A stretch of DNA of 57,326 bases from Nitrospirae bacterium 13_2_20CM_2_62_8 (GTDB lineage: Bacteria > Nitrospirota > Nitrospiria > Nitrospirales > Nitrospiraceae). Of this stretch, positions 24,950 through 33,899 are shown piece by piece. A program made the translations under genes and the position numbers. Below the pieces are notes generated by a model. That model was not told where the DNA came from. It saw nothing but the letters and a program-made list of their open reading frames with translations, and ran no database searches. Each line of letters starts with the position of its first letter. Positions within the stretch are counted from its first letter, which is position 1. The stretch covers positions 1 through 57,326 of the forward strand of contig MNDM01000047.1 in the NCBI GenBank assembly GCA_001914955.1, given 5' to 3'.

Positions 24950-27598
24950 TTACCGCTGAATGCCCTGTCTGACCAACTCAAAGGCCTTTTTCAACGCAGC
25001 CTCCAGTCGCGCCGGGTTCTTTCCTCCCGCCTGTGCCATTTCCGGTCGCCCACCGCCCGTCCCGCCGATCTCGGCGGCCAGCGGTTTGATCAGTTCGCCC
25101 GCGGGGAAGCGTGCCGATAGATCAGGCGTCGTTGCGACCAGCAACGCCGGCTTGTCATCCTTCACAGAGCCCAACACGATCACACCGGACTTCAGTCTGT
25201 CACGTATCGAATCGGCCAGCGTCCGCAAATCCTTCATCTCCATGCCATCAACCCGCTGCACGTGTACGGTCACGCCGGCGACGGTCTTCGTCTGTCCGGA
25301 ATCAGCCGATGCTTGGCCGGAAGCAAATCGGGCCTTGAATTGTTCCAGTTCCTGCTCTTTCTCCTTGAGCAGGGTCACGAGCTTTCGAGCTTTGGGGAGG
25401 ACATCACTCCGGTTGGTTTTGAGGACCTCCGCCAGTTCGTCGAGCTCCGTATCCCGCTGTCTCAACAATTCATGCGCCCCGACGCCTGTCTGAGCCTCGA
25501 TGCGCCGCACGCCCGCCGCAACCCCCGTCTCCGACACAATCTTGAAGACCCCGATCTCACCCGTGTGCCTGCAGTGGGTGCCTCCACAGAGCTCCTTGCT
25601 GAACGTATTGATACTCACGACCCGCACCTGGTCCCCATACTTGTCCCCGAAGAACGCCAGGGCTCCAGTAGCCACTGCCTCCTGGACGCCCATGATGTGG
25701 GTCCGCACGGCATTGTTCCTCCGCACGTGCTCGTTCACCATTGACTCGATGTCGTCAATGTCCCTTGAGGACAGGGGCTTGAAATGCGCAAAATCAAACC
25801 GCAGCCGGTTGGGAGCCACCAGCGACCCATACTGCTTCACGTGAGGGCCCAAGAGTTCCCGCAACGCAGCGTGGACGAGGTGCGTGGCCGTATGGTTGCG
25901 CGCCGCGTTCTGGCGAGGGACCACGCTCACCGAGGCCTTCAACCGTTCGCCCTTACGGACCCGGCCTGCACGGACAATGCCCTTGTGCAGGAACAAGTCC
26001 GGCGCAGGTTTGGTCGTCTCCTGAACCTCCACCCGTCCCTCCGGACCGATCAGCAGGCCGTGGTCGCCAACCTGCCCTCCTCCTTCCGCGTAGAACGGCG
26101 TGACATCGAGCACCAGTTCAACTTCCTCCCCTTCCACCGCCTCTTCGGCCAACTGCTCACCCTTGAGAATCGCCTGGACGATCCCTTCCGCCTCGAGCTG
26201 GTCGTAGCCGACAAACCGGGTGGGCATGACCGCGGTTGATTTCAGTTGAGCCCGGAGAACCTCGCTGACCTTGGCGGTCTCGAAGCCGGAAACCTTCCGA
26301 GCCCGCTCGCGCTGTTCGGCCAAGGCGGCCTGAAAGCCTTCGAGGTCCAGCGTCAGCCCCTTGTCCCTGGCCGAATCCGCGGCCAGGTCCAGAGGGTATC
26401 CGTAGGTGTCATAGAGCTCGAAGAGTTTCTGACCTGGAATCGTCTTCTGGTTGGCCTTCAGCACTGACGCAATGGCTGCTGCCAGCAAGGGTTCCCCTTT
26501 TTCCAGTGTGGCCAGGAACCGCTCTTCTTCAGCCGCTGTGACCTGTCGAACCGTGTCCCTCGCCTGTTCCAGCTCGGGATAGGCTGCTTTCATGCCGGCG
26601 ATGACCGACTCAGTGAGGCGATGCAAGAACGGACCATCGAGCCCCAGCCCGAGCAATCGTCCATACCGCCCGGCACGTCTGATGATCCGCCGCAGCACAT
26701 AGCCTCGGCCTTCATTTGAGGGAAGGACGCCATCCGCCACCATGAAGACCATGCCCCGCAGGTGATCCGCGATGACCCTCATTGACCGGTCATCGTCCGG
26801 CGACACCCCATAGCGCCTGCCAGTCGTGTCTGCGATCGCGCGGAGGATCGGTCGAAAGAGGTCGGTGTCGTAGTTGCTGTGCACCCCCTGCGCCAAGGCC
26901 GCCAGTCGCTCGAGCCCCATCCCGGTGTCGATGCTCGGCTTGGGGAGCGGCCTGAGCGTCCCGCTGCTGTCACGGTCGAACTGCATGAACACCAGGTTCC
27001 AGACCTCGATCACCCGGTCTCCCGCTCCGTTCGGAACCGTGTCTCCCGCCACATCGGGACCTTGATCGTAATGGATTTCCGAGCATGGCCCGCACGGGCC
27101 GGTCTCTCCCATCTGCCAGAAGTTGTCCTTTTCACCGGAGCGCATGATCCGCGAGGCCGGCATCCCGATCTTCTTCCACAGATCGAAGGCCTGGTCGTCG
27201 TCCTGGAAAATCGTGACCCAGAGCTTGTTCTTCTGCAGCCCGACCACCCGCGTCAGAAAGTCCCACGCGAACCGGATGGCGTCTTCCTTGAAATAGTTCC
27301 CGAACGAAAAGTTCCCGAGCATCTCAAAAAACGTGTGATGGCGGGCAGTATAGCCCACGTTCTCAAGGTCATTGTGCTTGCCTCCGGCGCGCAGGCACTT
27401 CTGCACCGTGACCGCCCGCTTATACGGACGCGTCTCCTCGCCCAGGAACACGCCCTTGAACTGGTTCATGCCGGCATTGGTGAACAAGAGGGTGGGGTCG
27501 GCCTGGGGAATCAGCGAGGAACTCGGCACGGACGTGTGCCCATGCTCGACAAAGTACCGGGTGAAGGCTTGACGAAGTTCCTGGGCGCTCTGATTCAT
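24950..27598 (-). CDS. alaS: alanyl-tRNA synthetase
   Basis: This class II synthetase charges tRNA-Ala and edits Ser/Gly mischarging. The 882 residues contain the catalytic core with TVQKCLRAGGKHNDLENVG and TFFEMLGNFSFGNYF, the tRNA-binding middle part, the editing domain with the zinc motif (HTATHLVHAAL then CGGTHCRHTGEIG) and the C-Ala domain ending GGGRPEMAQAGG. Its ATG overlaps the recX stop as ATGA. The order recA-recX-alaS is common in bacteria. Confidence 0.98.
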   Translation of the reverse strand: MNQSAQELRQAFTRYFVEHGHTSVPSSSLIPQADPTLLFTNAGMNQFKGVFLGEETRPYKRAVTVQKCLRAGGKHNDLENVGYTARHHTFFEMLGNFSFGNYFKEDAIRFAWDFLTRVVGLQKNKLWVTIFQDDDQAFDLWKKIGMPASRIMRSGEKDNFWQMGETGPCGPCSEIHYDQGPDVAGDTVPNGAGDRVIEVWNLVFMQFDRDSSGTLRPLPKPSIDTGMGLERLAALAQGVHSNYDTDLFRPILRAIADTTGRRYGVSPDDDRSMRVIADHLRGMVFMVADGVLPSNEGRGYVLRRIIRRAGRYGRLLGLGLDGPFLHRLTESVIAGMKAAYPELEQARDTVRQVTAAEEERFLATLEKGEPLLAAAIASVLKANQKTIPGQKLFELYDTYGYPLDLAADSARDKGLTLDLEGFQAALAEQRERARKVSGFETAKVSEVLRAQLKSTAVMPTRFVGYDQLEAEGIVQAILKGEQLAEEAVEGEEVELVLDVTPFYAEGGGQVGDHGLLIGPEGRVEVQETTKPAPDLFLHKGIVRAGRVRKGERLKASVSVVPRQNAARNHTATHLVHAALRELLGPHVKQYGSLVAPNRLRFDFAHFKPLSSRDIDDIESMVNEHVRRNNAVRTHIMGVQEAVATGALAFFGDKYGDQVRVVSINTFSKELCGGTHCRHTGEIGVFKIVSETGVAAGVRRIEAQTGVGAHELLRQRDTELDELAEVLKTNRSDVLPKARKLVTLLKEKEQELEQFKARFASGQASADSGQTKTVAGVTVHVQRVDGMEMKDLRTLADSIRDRLKSGVIVLGSVKDDKPALLVATTPDLSARFPAGELIKPLAAEIGGTGGGRPEMAQAGGKNPARLEAALKKAFELVRQGIQR

Positions 27599-28107
27599 GA
27601 TGCGCCGCTCCCTAAGACCGCTTCGATCGACTCCTCGGCAAATCCGTACCGCCTCAGCAGGGTCGCGTCGCGCAGGCGGTTCGCCGGGTTCCGTGCCTTG
27701 CGTCTCTGCCGCAACAGCGCCAGCGCCAACTCGGGCTCACTCCGTCCGCCATACACCTGCTCCAGCGCACGCGCCGTCGTCTCGCGGTCGAGCCCCTGCC
27801 CCATCAGCTCCGCCTCGAGTCGTTCTCGACCCATCGGGCGACGCGCAAGACGTTCGGTCGCCCATTGCAGCGCATATCGCTCGTCGTTCAGATAGCCTCG
27901 TTCAACAAGCCGCTTGATCATGTTCCTGACGGAAGTCGAGGATGCCCCCAGTCTGACCAAGTAGGCTTTCATCTGGGCTTCGGTTCTGTCCCGGCGGGCC
28001 AGGTACCGAAGAGCCGCCTGCTCGGTCGGATCAACGACGGGAGAAAGGGACCGAAGTGTCTGACGGCGAGGCATACCCTTCGAGGCGGGAATGCGCTTCG
28101 CGACCAT
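27595..28107 (-). CDS. recX: RecA regulator RecX
   Basis: RecX binds RecA filaments and limits recombinase activity. The protein has the three-helix repeats of the family: ALRYLARRDRTEAQMKAYL, IKRLVERGYLNDERYALQWA and LRDATLLRRYGFAEESIEAVL. The signature LNDERYA is intact. It lies 35-70 bp downstream of recA depending on the start. I use ATG 28107 (170 residues); TTG 28119 and ATG 28074 are also in frame and no ribosome-binding site decides. Confidence 0.9.
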   Translation of the reverse strand: MVAKRIPASKGMPRRQTLRSLSPVVDPTEQAALRYLARRDRTEAQMKAYLVRLGASSTSVRNMIKRLVERGYLNDERYALQWATERLARRPMGRERLEAELMGQGLDRETTARALEQVYGGRSEPELALALLRQRRKARNPANRLRDATLLRRYGFAEESIEAVLGSGAS

Positions 28108-28142
28108 GTGTTGGATCAACGCCTGCGTTGGCGGCCTTCCAT

Positions 28143-29252
28143 TCAGGACACGGCGCGTCCTGCGTGAGGCCGCCTGTCGTCGGCGCGAGCATCCGGACGT
28201 TTCTCATCGAGACGGGTATCGGCGCGTTTCTCGGTTGGCCGTGGAGAGACGCCGGCCATCTCGCGCAAACGGGCTTCGATCTCTTTGGCCACGGCCGGAT
28301 TCGCCTTCAGGTAATCCCGTACCGCCTCTCGCCCCTGGCCGAGTCGTTCCCCTTTGTAAGAATACCAGGCGCCGGACTTTTCCAGCACCCGTTTCTCCAC
28401 GCCCAGATCTACCAGCTCGCCGGCCTTGGAGATCCCCTCGGCGAACATGATATCGAACTCCGCCTGCTTGAAGGGAGGGGCCATCTTGTTCTTGACCACC
28501 TTGACCCGGACCCGGCTGCCGATGACTTCCTGGCCTTCCTTGATCGACTCGATGCGGCGGATGTCCAAACGGACCGAGGAGTAAAACTTCAGCGCATTCC
28601 CCCCCGTGGTGGTCTCTGGGTTTCCGAACATGACGCCCAATTTCATCCGGATCTGATTGATGAACACGACCGTAGTTTGCGACTTGGAAATCGCCGCGGT
28701 GAGTTTGCGGAGCGCCTGGGACATCAGCCGGGCCTGAAGGCCCATGTGGGCGTCCCCCATCTCGCCCTCGATCTCGGCCCGTGGCACCAACGCCGCCACG
28801 GAGTCCACGGTGATGATATCCACTGCGCCGCTCCGAACCAGCGTCTCGGCGATCTCCAGCGCTTGCTCTCCCGTGTCGGGCTGTGAGACCAGGAGATCAT
28901 CCGTGTGGACCCCCAGCTTTTTCGCATACCCCAGGTCCAGGGCATGTTCGGCATCGATAAACGCGGCGACTCCCCCCGCCTTTTGCGCCTCGGCGATTAC
29001 ATGCAAGGAGAGCGTGGTCTTGCCGGAGGCCTCTGGGCCGAAGATCTCGATCACCCGCCCTCGGGGAAAGCCGCCCACTCCCAGCGCGAGGTCCAGCCCC
29101 AACGATCCGGATGAAATGGCCGGCACATCCGCCGGTATCTCGGCCGTGCCGAGTCTCATGATGGCCCCTTTCCCGTACTGCTTTTCGATTTGGGAAAGCG
29201 CCAAGTCCAGCGCCCGTTTTCTCTCGTCTTTTTCAATTGTTCGGTCGGCCAT
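28143..29252 (-). CDS. recA: recombinase RecA
   Basis: RecA forms filaments on single-stranded DNA, pairs homologous strands and triggers LexA self-cleavage. Motifs are the Walker [11 protein letters not shown] near residue 70, the Walker B region [15 protein letters not shown], loop L2 with [20 protein letters not shown], and [15 protein letters not shown]. Length is 369. The C-terminal tail after about residue 335 is unusual: it alternates Arg, Asp and Lys with repeated short words of the type EKRxDxR, whereas the usual tail is mainly acidic. GGAGG precedes the ATG. Confidence 0.98.
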   Translation of the reverse strand: MADRTIEKDERKRALDLALSQIEKQYGKGAIMRLGTAEIPADVPAISSGSLGLDLALGVGGFPRGRVIEIFGPEASGKTTLSLHVIAEAQKAGGVAAFIDAEHALDLGYAKKLGVHTDDLLVSQPDTGEQALEIAETLVRSGAVDIITVDSVAALVPRAEIEGEMGDAHMGLQARLMSQALRKLTAAISKSQTTVVFINQIRMKLGVMFGNPETTTGGNALKFYSSVRLDIRRIESIKEGQEVIGSRVRVKVVKNKMAPPFKQAEFDIMFAEGISKAGELVDLGVEKRVLEKSGAWYSYKGERLGQGREAVRDYLKANPAVAKEIEARLREMAGVSPRPTEKRADTRLDEKRPDARADDRRPHAGRAVS

Positions 29253-29272
29253 TGCGCCCTCCTTTGGACTTC

Positions 29273-29288
29273 GGAATGTTCCATTATA
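29273..29288 (-). promoter_or_regulatory. recA minus-10 box and overlapping GGAA-N2-TTCC dyad
   Basis: Reading the minus strand, TATAAT (29288-29283) is followed at once by the palindrome GGAACATTCC (29282-29273), about 20 bp before the recA ATG. The dyad would cover the transcription start, a good position for a repressor such as LexA. It is not the E. coli or Bacillus SOS box, so its identity is inference. No good minus-35 box is seen. Confidence 0.45.
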
Positions 29289-29358
29289 CTCAACTCATCG
29301 AGGGAAACATAGCAGTCTCATTCCAGTGCTGAGTGCTGAGCGAAAGATGACCAACTCG

Positions 29359-29979
29359 TTACCCAGCACTCGCCTTGAGTGGGACCTCCCAGAGCCTGGT
29401 GTACACGGCGCCGGAGGGCTTGAGGTCACTTCTGATCAGGGCGACGGCCTCCACCCTGAGGCTCCCCAGGCTCTCCGTCTGTGCCATCAGACCGCTTTCA
29501 GCCAAGGCTTTGCCGACCTCCCGAGATCGCTCTTTGATCCTTGCCAGCGTCAGATGCGGGCTGAACGGCCTCGCCTCACGCGGGAACCCGAGCGTGTCAA
29601 GCCCTGAGTCCACCTCCGTGGCTAATCGAGCCAGCGCGTTCACCTGCTCGCGCTGACCGGACACTCCCACCCAGAGCACCCGCGGCGCGCGCAGGTCCGG
29701 GAACACTCCGAACCCGCCCACCTCGATTGAAAACCGAGGCTGCGCCTGGATCGTGACCGAAAGGGTGCGGCGGATCTCCTCAACCTGCGTGTCGGCGATC
29801 TGGCCGAGAAACTTGAGCGTCAGGTGAATAGAGTCCGGCCGTGCCCATTGAACGCGCGCCTCCGGAGCCAGACGAGACAGCTCCCGCATGGTCCGGTCTT
29901 TCGCCTGCTCCTGGGCTCGGGCCAGGACCTTCCGGGAATCTGCATCCAGGTCCACCGCGACAAAGGCTCTGATCATCAT
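29359..29979 (-). CDS. thpR: RNA 2',3'-cyclic phosphodiesterase (2H family)
   Basis: ThpR (LigT-like) opens 2',3'-cyclic phosphates and can join tRNA halves in vitro. The two HxT motifs that form the active site are both present: HLTLKFLG near residue 51 and HLTLARIK near residue 143. The protein begins MIRAFVAVDLD as in the family. I start at ATG 29979, which overlaps the cinA stop (ATGA); ATG 29976 follows directly, and an in-frame start at 30009 would lie inside cinA. About 206 residues. Confidence 0.92.
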   Translation of the reverse strand: MMIRAFVAVDLDADSRKVLARAQEQAKDRTMRELSRLAPEARVQWARPDSIHLTLKFLGQIADTQVEEIRRTLSVTIQAQPRFSIEVGGFGVFPDLRAPRVLWVGVSGQREQVNALARLATEVDSGLDTLGFPREARPFSPHLTLARIKERSREVGKALAESGLMAQTESLGSLRVEAVALIRSDLKPSGAVYTRLWEVPLKASAG

Positions 29980-31223
29980 CGTCCGCGCGAGCCGGTCGTC
30001 ACCAACCATTGCCGGAGCATCTCCAACGCGGCCTGGGACGCCCGCAGCTTGATCGAGTGGCGATCCCCATGAAAGCGAAACTCGCGGGTGGTCCTCCGGC
30101 CCGGCGCGTCGAGACCAACGAAGACGAGCCCGACCGGTTTCTGAGCTGTCCCGCCGGTTGGGCCTGCGATGCCGGTCACGCTCAGTCCGACACCGGCCTG
30201 ACTCCGACTTCGTATCCCGCGCGCCATCGCCTCCGCCACCTCGGCACTCACTGCCCCATGCCGACGAATGAGGGCTTCCGGGATACCGAGCAGGTCGACT
30301 TTCGCTCGATCGCTATAGCAGACCGCGACCCGATCGAGATAGGCGGAGCTGCCCGACACTTGGGTGAGTCGATGCCCGACCAGACCGCCGGTACACGACT
30401 CGGCCACCGCGAGCGTGAGATGGTGAGCGGCCAGATGACGTCCGACCACCTCCTCCATCGTGTCCTTCCCTTCGGCATAGACAGACTGGCCCAGACGCAC
30501 GCGCACCCGCCGCGCGAGTCGGTCCAGGTCGCTCACGTGTTGTCTCCATGCCGTCAGCGAGACCGTCACGCCGAGTGGAGAGGCCAACAGCCCGAGCCGG
30601 ACACCGCTCCCGGCCCGCACGACCCCGCCCAGCCGTCCTTCCACGTCGGATTCAGGCAACCCGAACGTATGCAGAAGCCGGCGTTCGAGCCGCTCTTTCA
30701 CAGTCGAATCGAGAGCCAGCTTCGGCCCAACGGATCCCGCGAACGTGCGTTCGGCTTCGGCAGGCACGCCGGGCAAGGCCACCACCAGGCAGCCTCTCCA
30801 TGAGAGGCAGAATCCCGGTGCTGATCCGACCGGATTGACGAGCACCTCTGCGCCGGACGGAATGAGCGCCTGGCGGAGCTGGGGACCCGTGGGAGTCCGT
30901 CCCCATTCGGCCAAACGCCGGCGCATGCTTTCCATGGCCTCCGGCCGTCGGCGCAACGGGCGGCCGGTCAGGCGGGCGACCGCGTGCCTGGTACAATCAT
31001 CCCGGGTCGGCCCCAACCCTCCCGTGAGGACCACCACCTTGGCGCGTCGAGCAGCGGTCCGAATTGCGGCCGCAATGTCGGCCTCCACATCCCCCACCAC
31101 GGACTTGAACCGGACCTCCACCCCCACCGAGGCGAGCTGTTCTGTGAGAAATAACGAGTTGGTGTCCAGCCGCCCTCCCAGGAGCAACTCGGATCCGATC
31201 GCGATGATCTCTCCTGCTCGCAT
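29976..31223 (-). CDS. cinA: CinA-family protein: nucleotide pyrophosphatase and NMN amidohydrolase
   Basis: CinA couples an N-terminal MoaB/MogA-like (COG1058) domain, active on ADP-ribose or NAD(P) breakdown products, with a C-terminal PncC domain that deamidates NMN. The first domain shows GEIIAIGSELLLGGRLDTNS and VVLTGGLGPTRDDCT. The second shows AESCTGGLVGHRLTQVSGSS and LSVTGIAGPTGGTAQKPVG, with the conserved Ser and Gly-rich loop. ATG 31223 gives 415 residues, the normal size. An in-frame upstream codon at 31271 would add 16 residues without clear support. It is the first gene of the cinA-thpR pair. Confidence 0.93.
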   Translation of the reverse strand: MRAGEIIAIGSELLLGGRLDTNSLFLTEQLASVGVEVRFKSVVGDVEADIAAAIRTAARRAKVVVLTGGLGPTRDDCTRHAVARLTGRPLRRRPEAMESMRRRLAEWGRTPTGPQLRQALIPSGAEVLVNPVGSAPGFCLSWRGCLVVALPGVPAEAERTFAGSVGPKLALDSTVKERLERRLLHTFGLPESDVEGRLGGVVRAGSGVRLGLLASPLGVTVSLTAWRQHVSDLDRLARRVRVRLGQSVYAEGKDTMEEVVGRHLAAHHLTLAVAESCTGGLVGHRLTQVSGSSAYLDRVAVCYSDRAKVDLLGIPEALIRRHGAVSAEVAEAMARGIRSRSQAGVGLSVTGIAGPTGGTAQKPVGLVFVGLDAPGRRTTREFRFHGDRHSIKLRASQAALEMLRQWLVTTGSRGR

Positions 31224-31297
31224 GGGGATTTCCCGACCATACTCCCCCACCAATGCGGCGGATGCTATCATCGGTCCCCACGGTGGTCAACCGGCCA

Positions 31298-31477
31298 AGC
31301 CCGGATTGTTCGTGAATGCCGTCACGAGGCGGACGAGACCGAACCCCGCCGGGGCTTCTCGCAAGTAAGGCCGACGGAGGCGTACTCCCTGCAGCACGTC
31401 GAGGAGGCCGAACGAGAAAAGCTCCGCCGGGGGAGAGGATCGAACGCCGCAGTAGGTGTTCACGAATAATCCGGGCT
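31298..31477. repeat. 180-bp element bounded by 19-bp inverted repeats (MITE-like)
   Basis: AGCCCGGATTGTTCGTGAA (31298-31316) is repeated in reverse at 31459-31477 with one mismatch. The inside is itself highly paired: a CCCCGCCGGGG-CTTCTCG segment near 31344 faces a CGAGAAAAGCTCCGCCGGGG-like partner near 31413, so the single strand could fold into one long hairpin. It has no coding frame of note and ends 3 bp before the stop of the next minus-strand gene. Part of the same end (AAATAATCCGGGCT) is found alone at 33115-33128. This is the shape of a non-autonomous mobile or palindromic intergenic element; no transposase is nearby. Confidence 0.75.
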
Positions 31478-31479
31478 AG

Positions 31480-32100
31480 TCAATCGATCTGCTTGAAATC
31501 CAACTCAAACGACACTTCGCCGCCGCTGCCCGGCAAGACCGAGATTCTCGTCTTGGCGAGCGGGTCCAGATCGGCATAGGAGAACGACGCCACCACCTTG
31601 GCCCGATAGGCTGGGGCATTCGGCCAGACGGCGGTCCGGCTGGCTTGGCCGTCGAACCGCACTGTGATCGGCTTGATCGTCCGCGGACCTTGCAGCAAGA
31701 CCACATAGCTGTCTGCGGCAAAATTCGGACGGTCCCCGAAGATCGAGAGGCTGATCAAGAGCGTCCGCTCTTCAAGGATCCGATTGATCTCGGCGTCGGA
31801 GAGGGTGGCAGAGCGGAGTGCAAAATGCGTTGCCATCACTGTGAGCCCGGCCAGTTTGGTCATGACAAAGCCACGCGGCTCTAATTCATTGGTGGAGCCG
31901 AACCAGGCGTAGAGTCGATCTGGAGGGGTCCGAGCCGCCGCCGCGACTTTCCCTCGCTCAAGGGCAGCCTCGATCTGCAATCGGGTGGGCTGCACCTCAA
32001 TTGCCTGAGCGCAAACCGACCCCGCGAGGACGTATCCGAGCGCGATGGTCCGCGCCAACCTTCCGATCCAGTCACGTGTCCGCCCCTCTGCCGTTCCCAT
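31480..32100 (-). CDS. exported protein of unknown function
   Basis: The 206-residue protein begins with a charged stretch and a hydrophobic core (RTIALGYVLAGSVCAQA), a likely signal peptide with cleavage at AQA. The mature part is mixed alpha/beta and contains YAWFGSTNELEPRGFVMTK and INRILEERTLLISLSIFGD, then a beta-rich half ending in SFELDFKQID. I recognise no family. ATG 32100 was chosen because it gives a proper signal peptide; the frame stays open much further upstream but there runs opposite the chlorite dismutase-family gene and is not protein-like. It is transcribed away from that gene. Confidence 0.65.
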   Translation of the reverse strand: MGTAEGRTRDWIGRLARTIALGYVLAGSVCAQAIEVQPTRLQIEAALERGKVAAAARTPPDRLYAWFGSTNELEPRGFVMTKLAGLTVMATHFALRSATLSDAEINRILEERTLLISLSIFGDRPNFAADSYVVLLQGPRTIKPITVRFDGQASRTAVWPNAPAYRAKVVASFSYADLDPLAKTRISVLPGSGGEVSFELDFKQID

Positions 32101-32310
32101 CGGGGTGAGGCGATAGCAGATCGCCAGACCCCTGTCAACGCCCGGCCTGGCAGCGGATCCTCTCGTCGAAGTCGATCTCGGCGATTGAGGCTCCGAGACG
32201 CGCGGGAGCTTCATTCCGAACCCGGTGGCGCGGGTTGACAAACAATGGGGGGAGGTGGTAGATAGCACCGTTCCGCTGACTACCTGAGATGCGGTCGAAG
32301 GAGGAGCGCA

Positions 32311-33018
32311 ATGGCTAGCGCTGAACAGGCCGGCAAGCGGCAATTCATCAACTTCTGCTTCTTCAAGGTGGATCCCGCTTGGCGGAGGCTGCCGGAGGAA
32401 GAGCGGAGCCGGGGCAAGCAGGAATTCATCCGGGTCGTGGAAGAGTACGCCGGAAAAGTCATCGTGATTCCGTATACCACGGTGGGGATCCGGGGAGACT
32501 GCGACTTCATGCTCTGGCGGATCGGGTACGAGCTGGAGCTGTTCCAGGAGATGATGTCCAAGCTGCTGGCCACCGCGCTTGGCAAATATCTCGCGGTGCC
32601 CTACTCCTACCTGTCCCTGACCAAGCGATCGATCTATGTCGACCACCATGTGCATGAAGGCCAAGAGAGTAAGCGGCTGCACATCGTTCCGGGGAAGAGT
32701 AAATACATATTCGTCTACCCCTTCGTGAAAACGCGTTCATGGTACCTGCTGACCAAAGCGGCCAGGCAGGGCATGATGGACGAGCATATCGAGATCGGCC
32801 ACCGCTATCCGTCGGTCAAGCTGAACACCACCTATTCCTTCGGGCTGGATGACCAGGAGTTTGTGGTCGCGTTCGAAACGGACAAGCCGGAGGATTTCCT
32901 GGATCTGGTGATGGAGCTTCGCCAGGCCGAGGCGAGCCGATACACCGAGCGCGACACCCCCATCTTTAGCTGCATCATGAAGAGTCTGAAAGAAGCGCTC
33001 GACACTCTGGGTGGGTGA
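32311..33018 (+). CDS. chlorite dismutase-family heme protein, without the distal arginine
   Basis: The family includes true chlorite dismutases and coproheme decarboxylases (HemQ/ChdC). The 235 residues match along their length: KYIFVYPFVKTRSWYLL (Tyr 136 may correspond to the ChdC radical Tyr), MMDEHIEIGHRYP with proximal His candidate 159, and TTYSFGLDDQEFVVAFETD. By alignment on the GLDD motif from memory, the position of the distal Arg essential for chlorite turnover (Arg 173 in Nitrospira defluvii, Arg 183 in Dechloromonas) is Leu 171. Heme synthesis or sensing is therefore a better guess than chlorite detoxification. GGAGGAG stands just before the ATG, and a strong terminator follows, so it is a single-gene unit. 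Confidence 0.88.
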   Translation: MASAEQAGKRQFINFCFFKVDPAWRRLPEEERSRGKQEFIRVVEEYAGKVIVIPYTTVGIRGDCDFMLWRIGYELELFQEMMSKLLATALGKYLAVPYSYLSLTKRSIYVDHHVHEGQESKRLHIVPGKSKYIFVYPFVKTRSWYLLTKAARQGMMDEHIEIGHRYPSVKLNTTYSFGLDDQEFVVAFETDKPEDFLDLVMELRQAEASRYTERDTPIFSCIMKSLKEALDTLGG

Positions 33019-33041
33019 TCCAGCCTTCTCCCGTCGCCTGG

Positions 33042-33080
33042 AGCACGGCCTTCCGGTCCCCACGGAAGGCCGTGCTGTTT
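33042..33080 (+). terminator. strong terminator after the chlorite dismutase-family gene
   Basis: A 14-bp perfect stem (33042-33055 with 33063-33076) around a 7-base loop is followed by GTTT. It begins 24 bp after the stop codon. Confidence 0.8.
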
Positions 33081-33132
33081 AGGCTGCCCTCCCCTTCACC
33101 CGCATCGGATGCCTAAATAATCCGGGCTCAGC

Positions 33133-33819
33133 ATGCCCCTTGATCCCCAACATGCAGGCCCTCGTGATCCCGTGGCTGCCGTCTTCTCATCGGTGGTGCC
33201 GGGGTCAGGCCAGGCGCTCCGAGGACGGATTCCACAGGCCGCCATCGCCTTTCTGATCAGCGCGGCATTGCTCGGTTGCACCTGGTTGATCGAGCGGGCT
33301 CACGGAGGGGGCGCCGCCGCCTTGTTTCTCATGCTCCTCGTCCTTCCGTGGTGGGCGACCCAGAGTTACGATGCCTGGCTCACCGCTCAGTCATCGGAGG
33401 CAGGGCTAGGGCAAACCCTGAAGGTCATCTGGGTGCGCGCCCACGACGTGCGGTATCTTGGAGCCCTCTTCTTGCTGACCGCCTTGACGGACCTCTATAT
33501 TATCGTAGCCAATCCCGGTTACTCCTTGACCGTCTTTTGTACGAAGCCAGCCGGCCTGCTGGGAGCCCTGGCGAAAGCGCAGTCCCCTACCCTCCATACA
33601 CTCATCGGCTACGGCTTCCTGCGGCTACGCCGCTGGTCGCTCCTGCTCTACCTGGCCTATGCCGCCTTCGGTCTTCTGAACGGAACCGCGAATTATGCCT
33701 GCTTCGGGTATGGGCGCGTCAGGACGGTCTTTCTGGTGACGTTGATCGCCTTCACCGCGTACGTCTTCTGGCGCCGACGCTGCTTCACAGCGCCGAGGGC
33801 GGGGTATCCAGGGCTTTGA
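33133..33819 (+). CDS. multi-pass membrane protein of unknown function
   Basis: This 228-residue protein has about five hydrophobic segments: near residues 36-52 (AAIAFLISAALLGCTWL), 60-75 (GAAALFLMLLVLPWWA), 108-126 (YLGALFLLTALTDLYIIVA), 168-182 (LLLYLAYAAFGLLNG) and 198-212 (FLVTLIAFTAYVFW). The N terminus AAVFSSVVPGSGQALRGR resembles the start of small TM2/DUF5683-like proteins, often described as membrane-associated hypothetical proteins. The tail is basic and cytoplasmic by the positive-inside rule. The function is unknown. Confidence 0.65.
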   Translation: MPLDPQHAGPRDPVAAVFSSVVPGSGQALRGRIPQAAIAFLISAALLGCTWLIERAHGGGAAALFLMLLVLPWWATQSYDAWLTAQSSEAGLGQTLKVIWVRAHDVRYLGALFLLTALTDLYIIVANPGYSLTVFCTKPAGLLGALAKAQSPTLHTLIGYGFLRLRRWSLLLYLAYAAFGLLNGTANYACFGYGRVRTVFLVTLIAFTAYVFWRRRCFTAPRAGYPGL

Positions 33820-33899
33820 CAGAGCAGGTGAGGCTGTGTTATCAGGGAGTCGAACGCGCAGATCCGGCGTAGGGGCACCCCGCGCCTAAGGCGTATCGC

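Noticed and set aside
32101-32682. N-terminal half of a 400-codon minus-strand frame
   Set aside because: It runs opposite the start of the chlorite dismutase-family gene and has no sensible composition. Only the part from ATG 32100 has a signal peptide and looks like protein.
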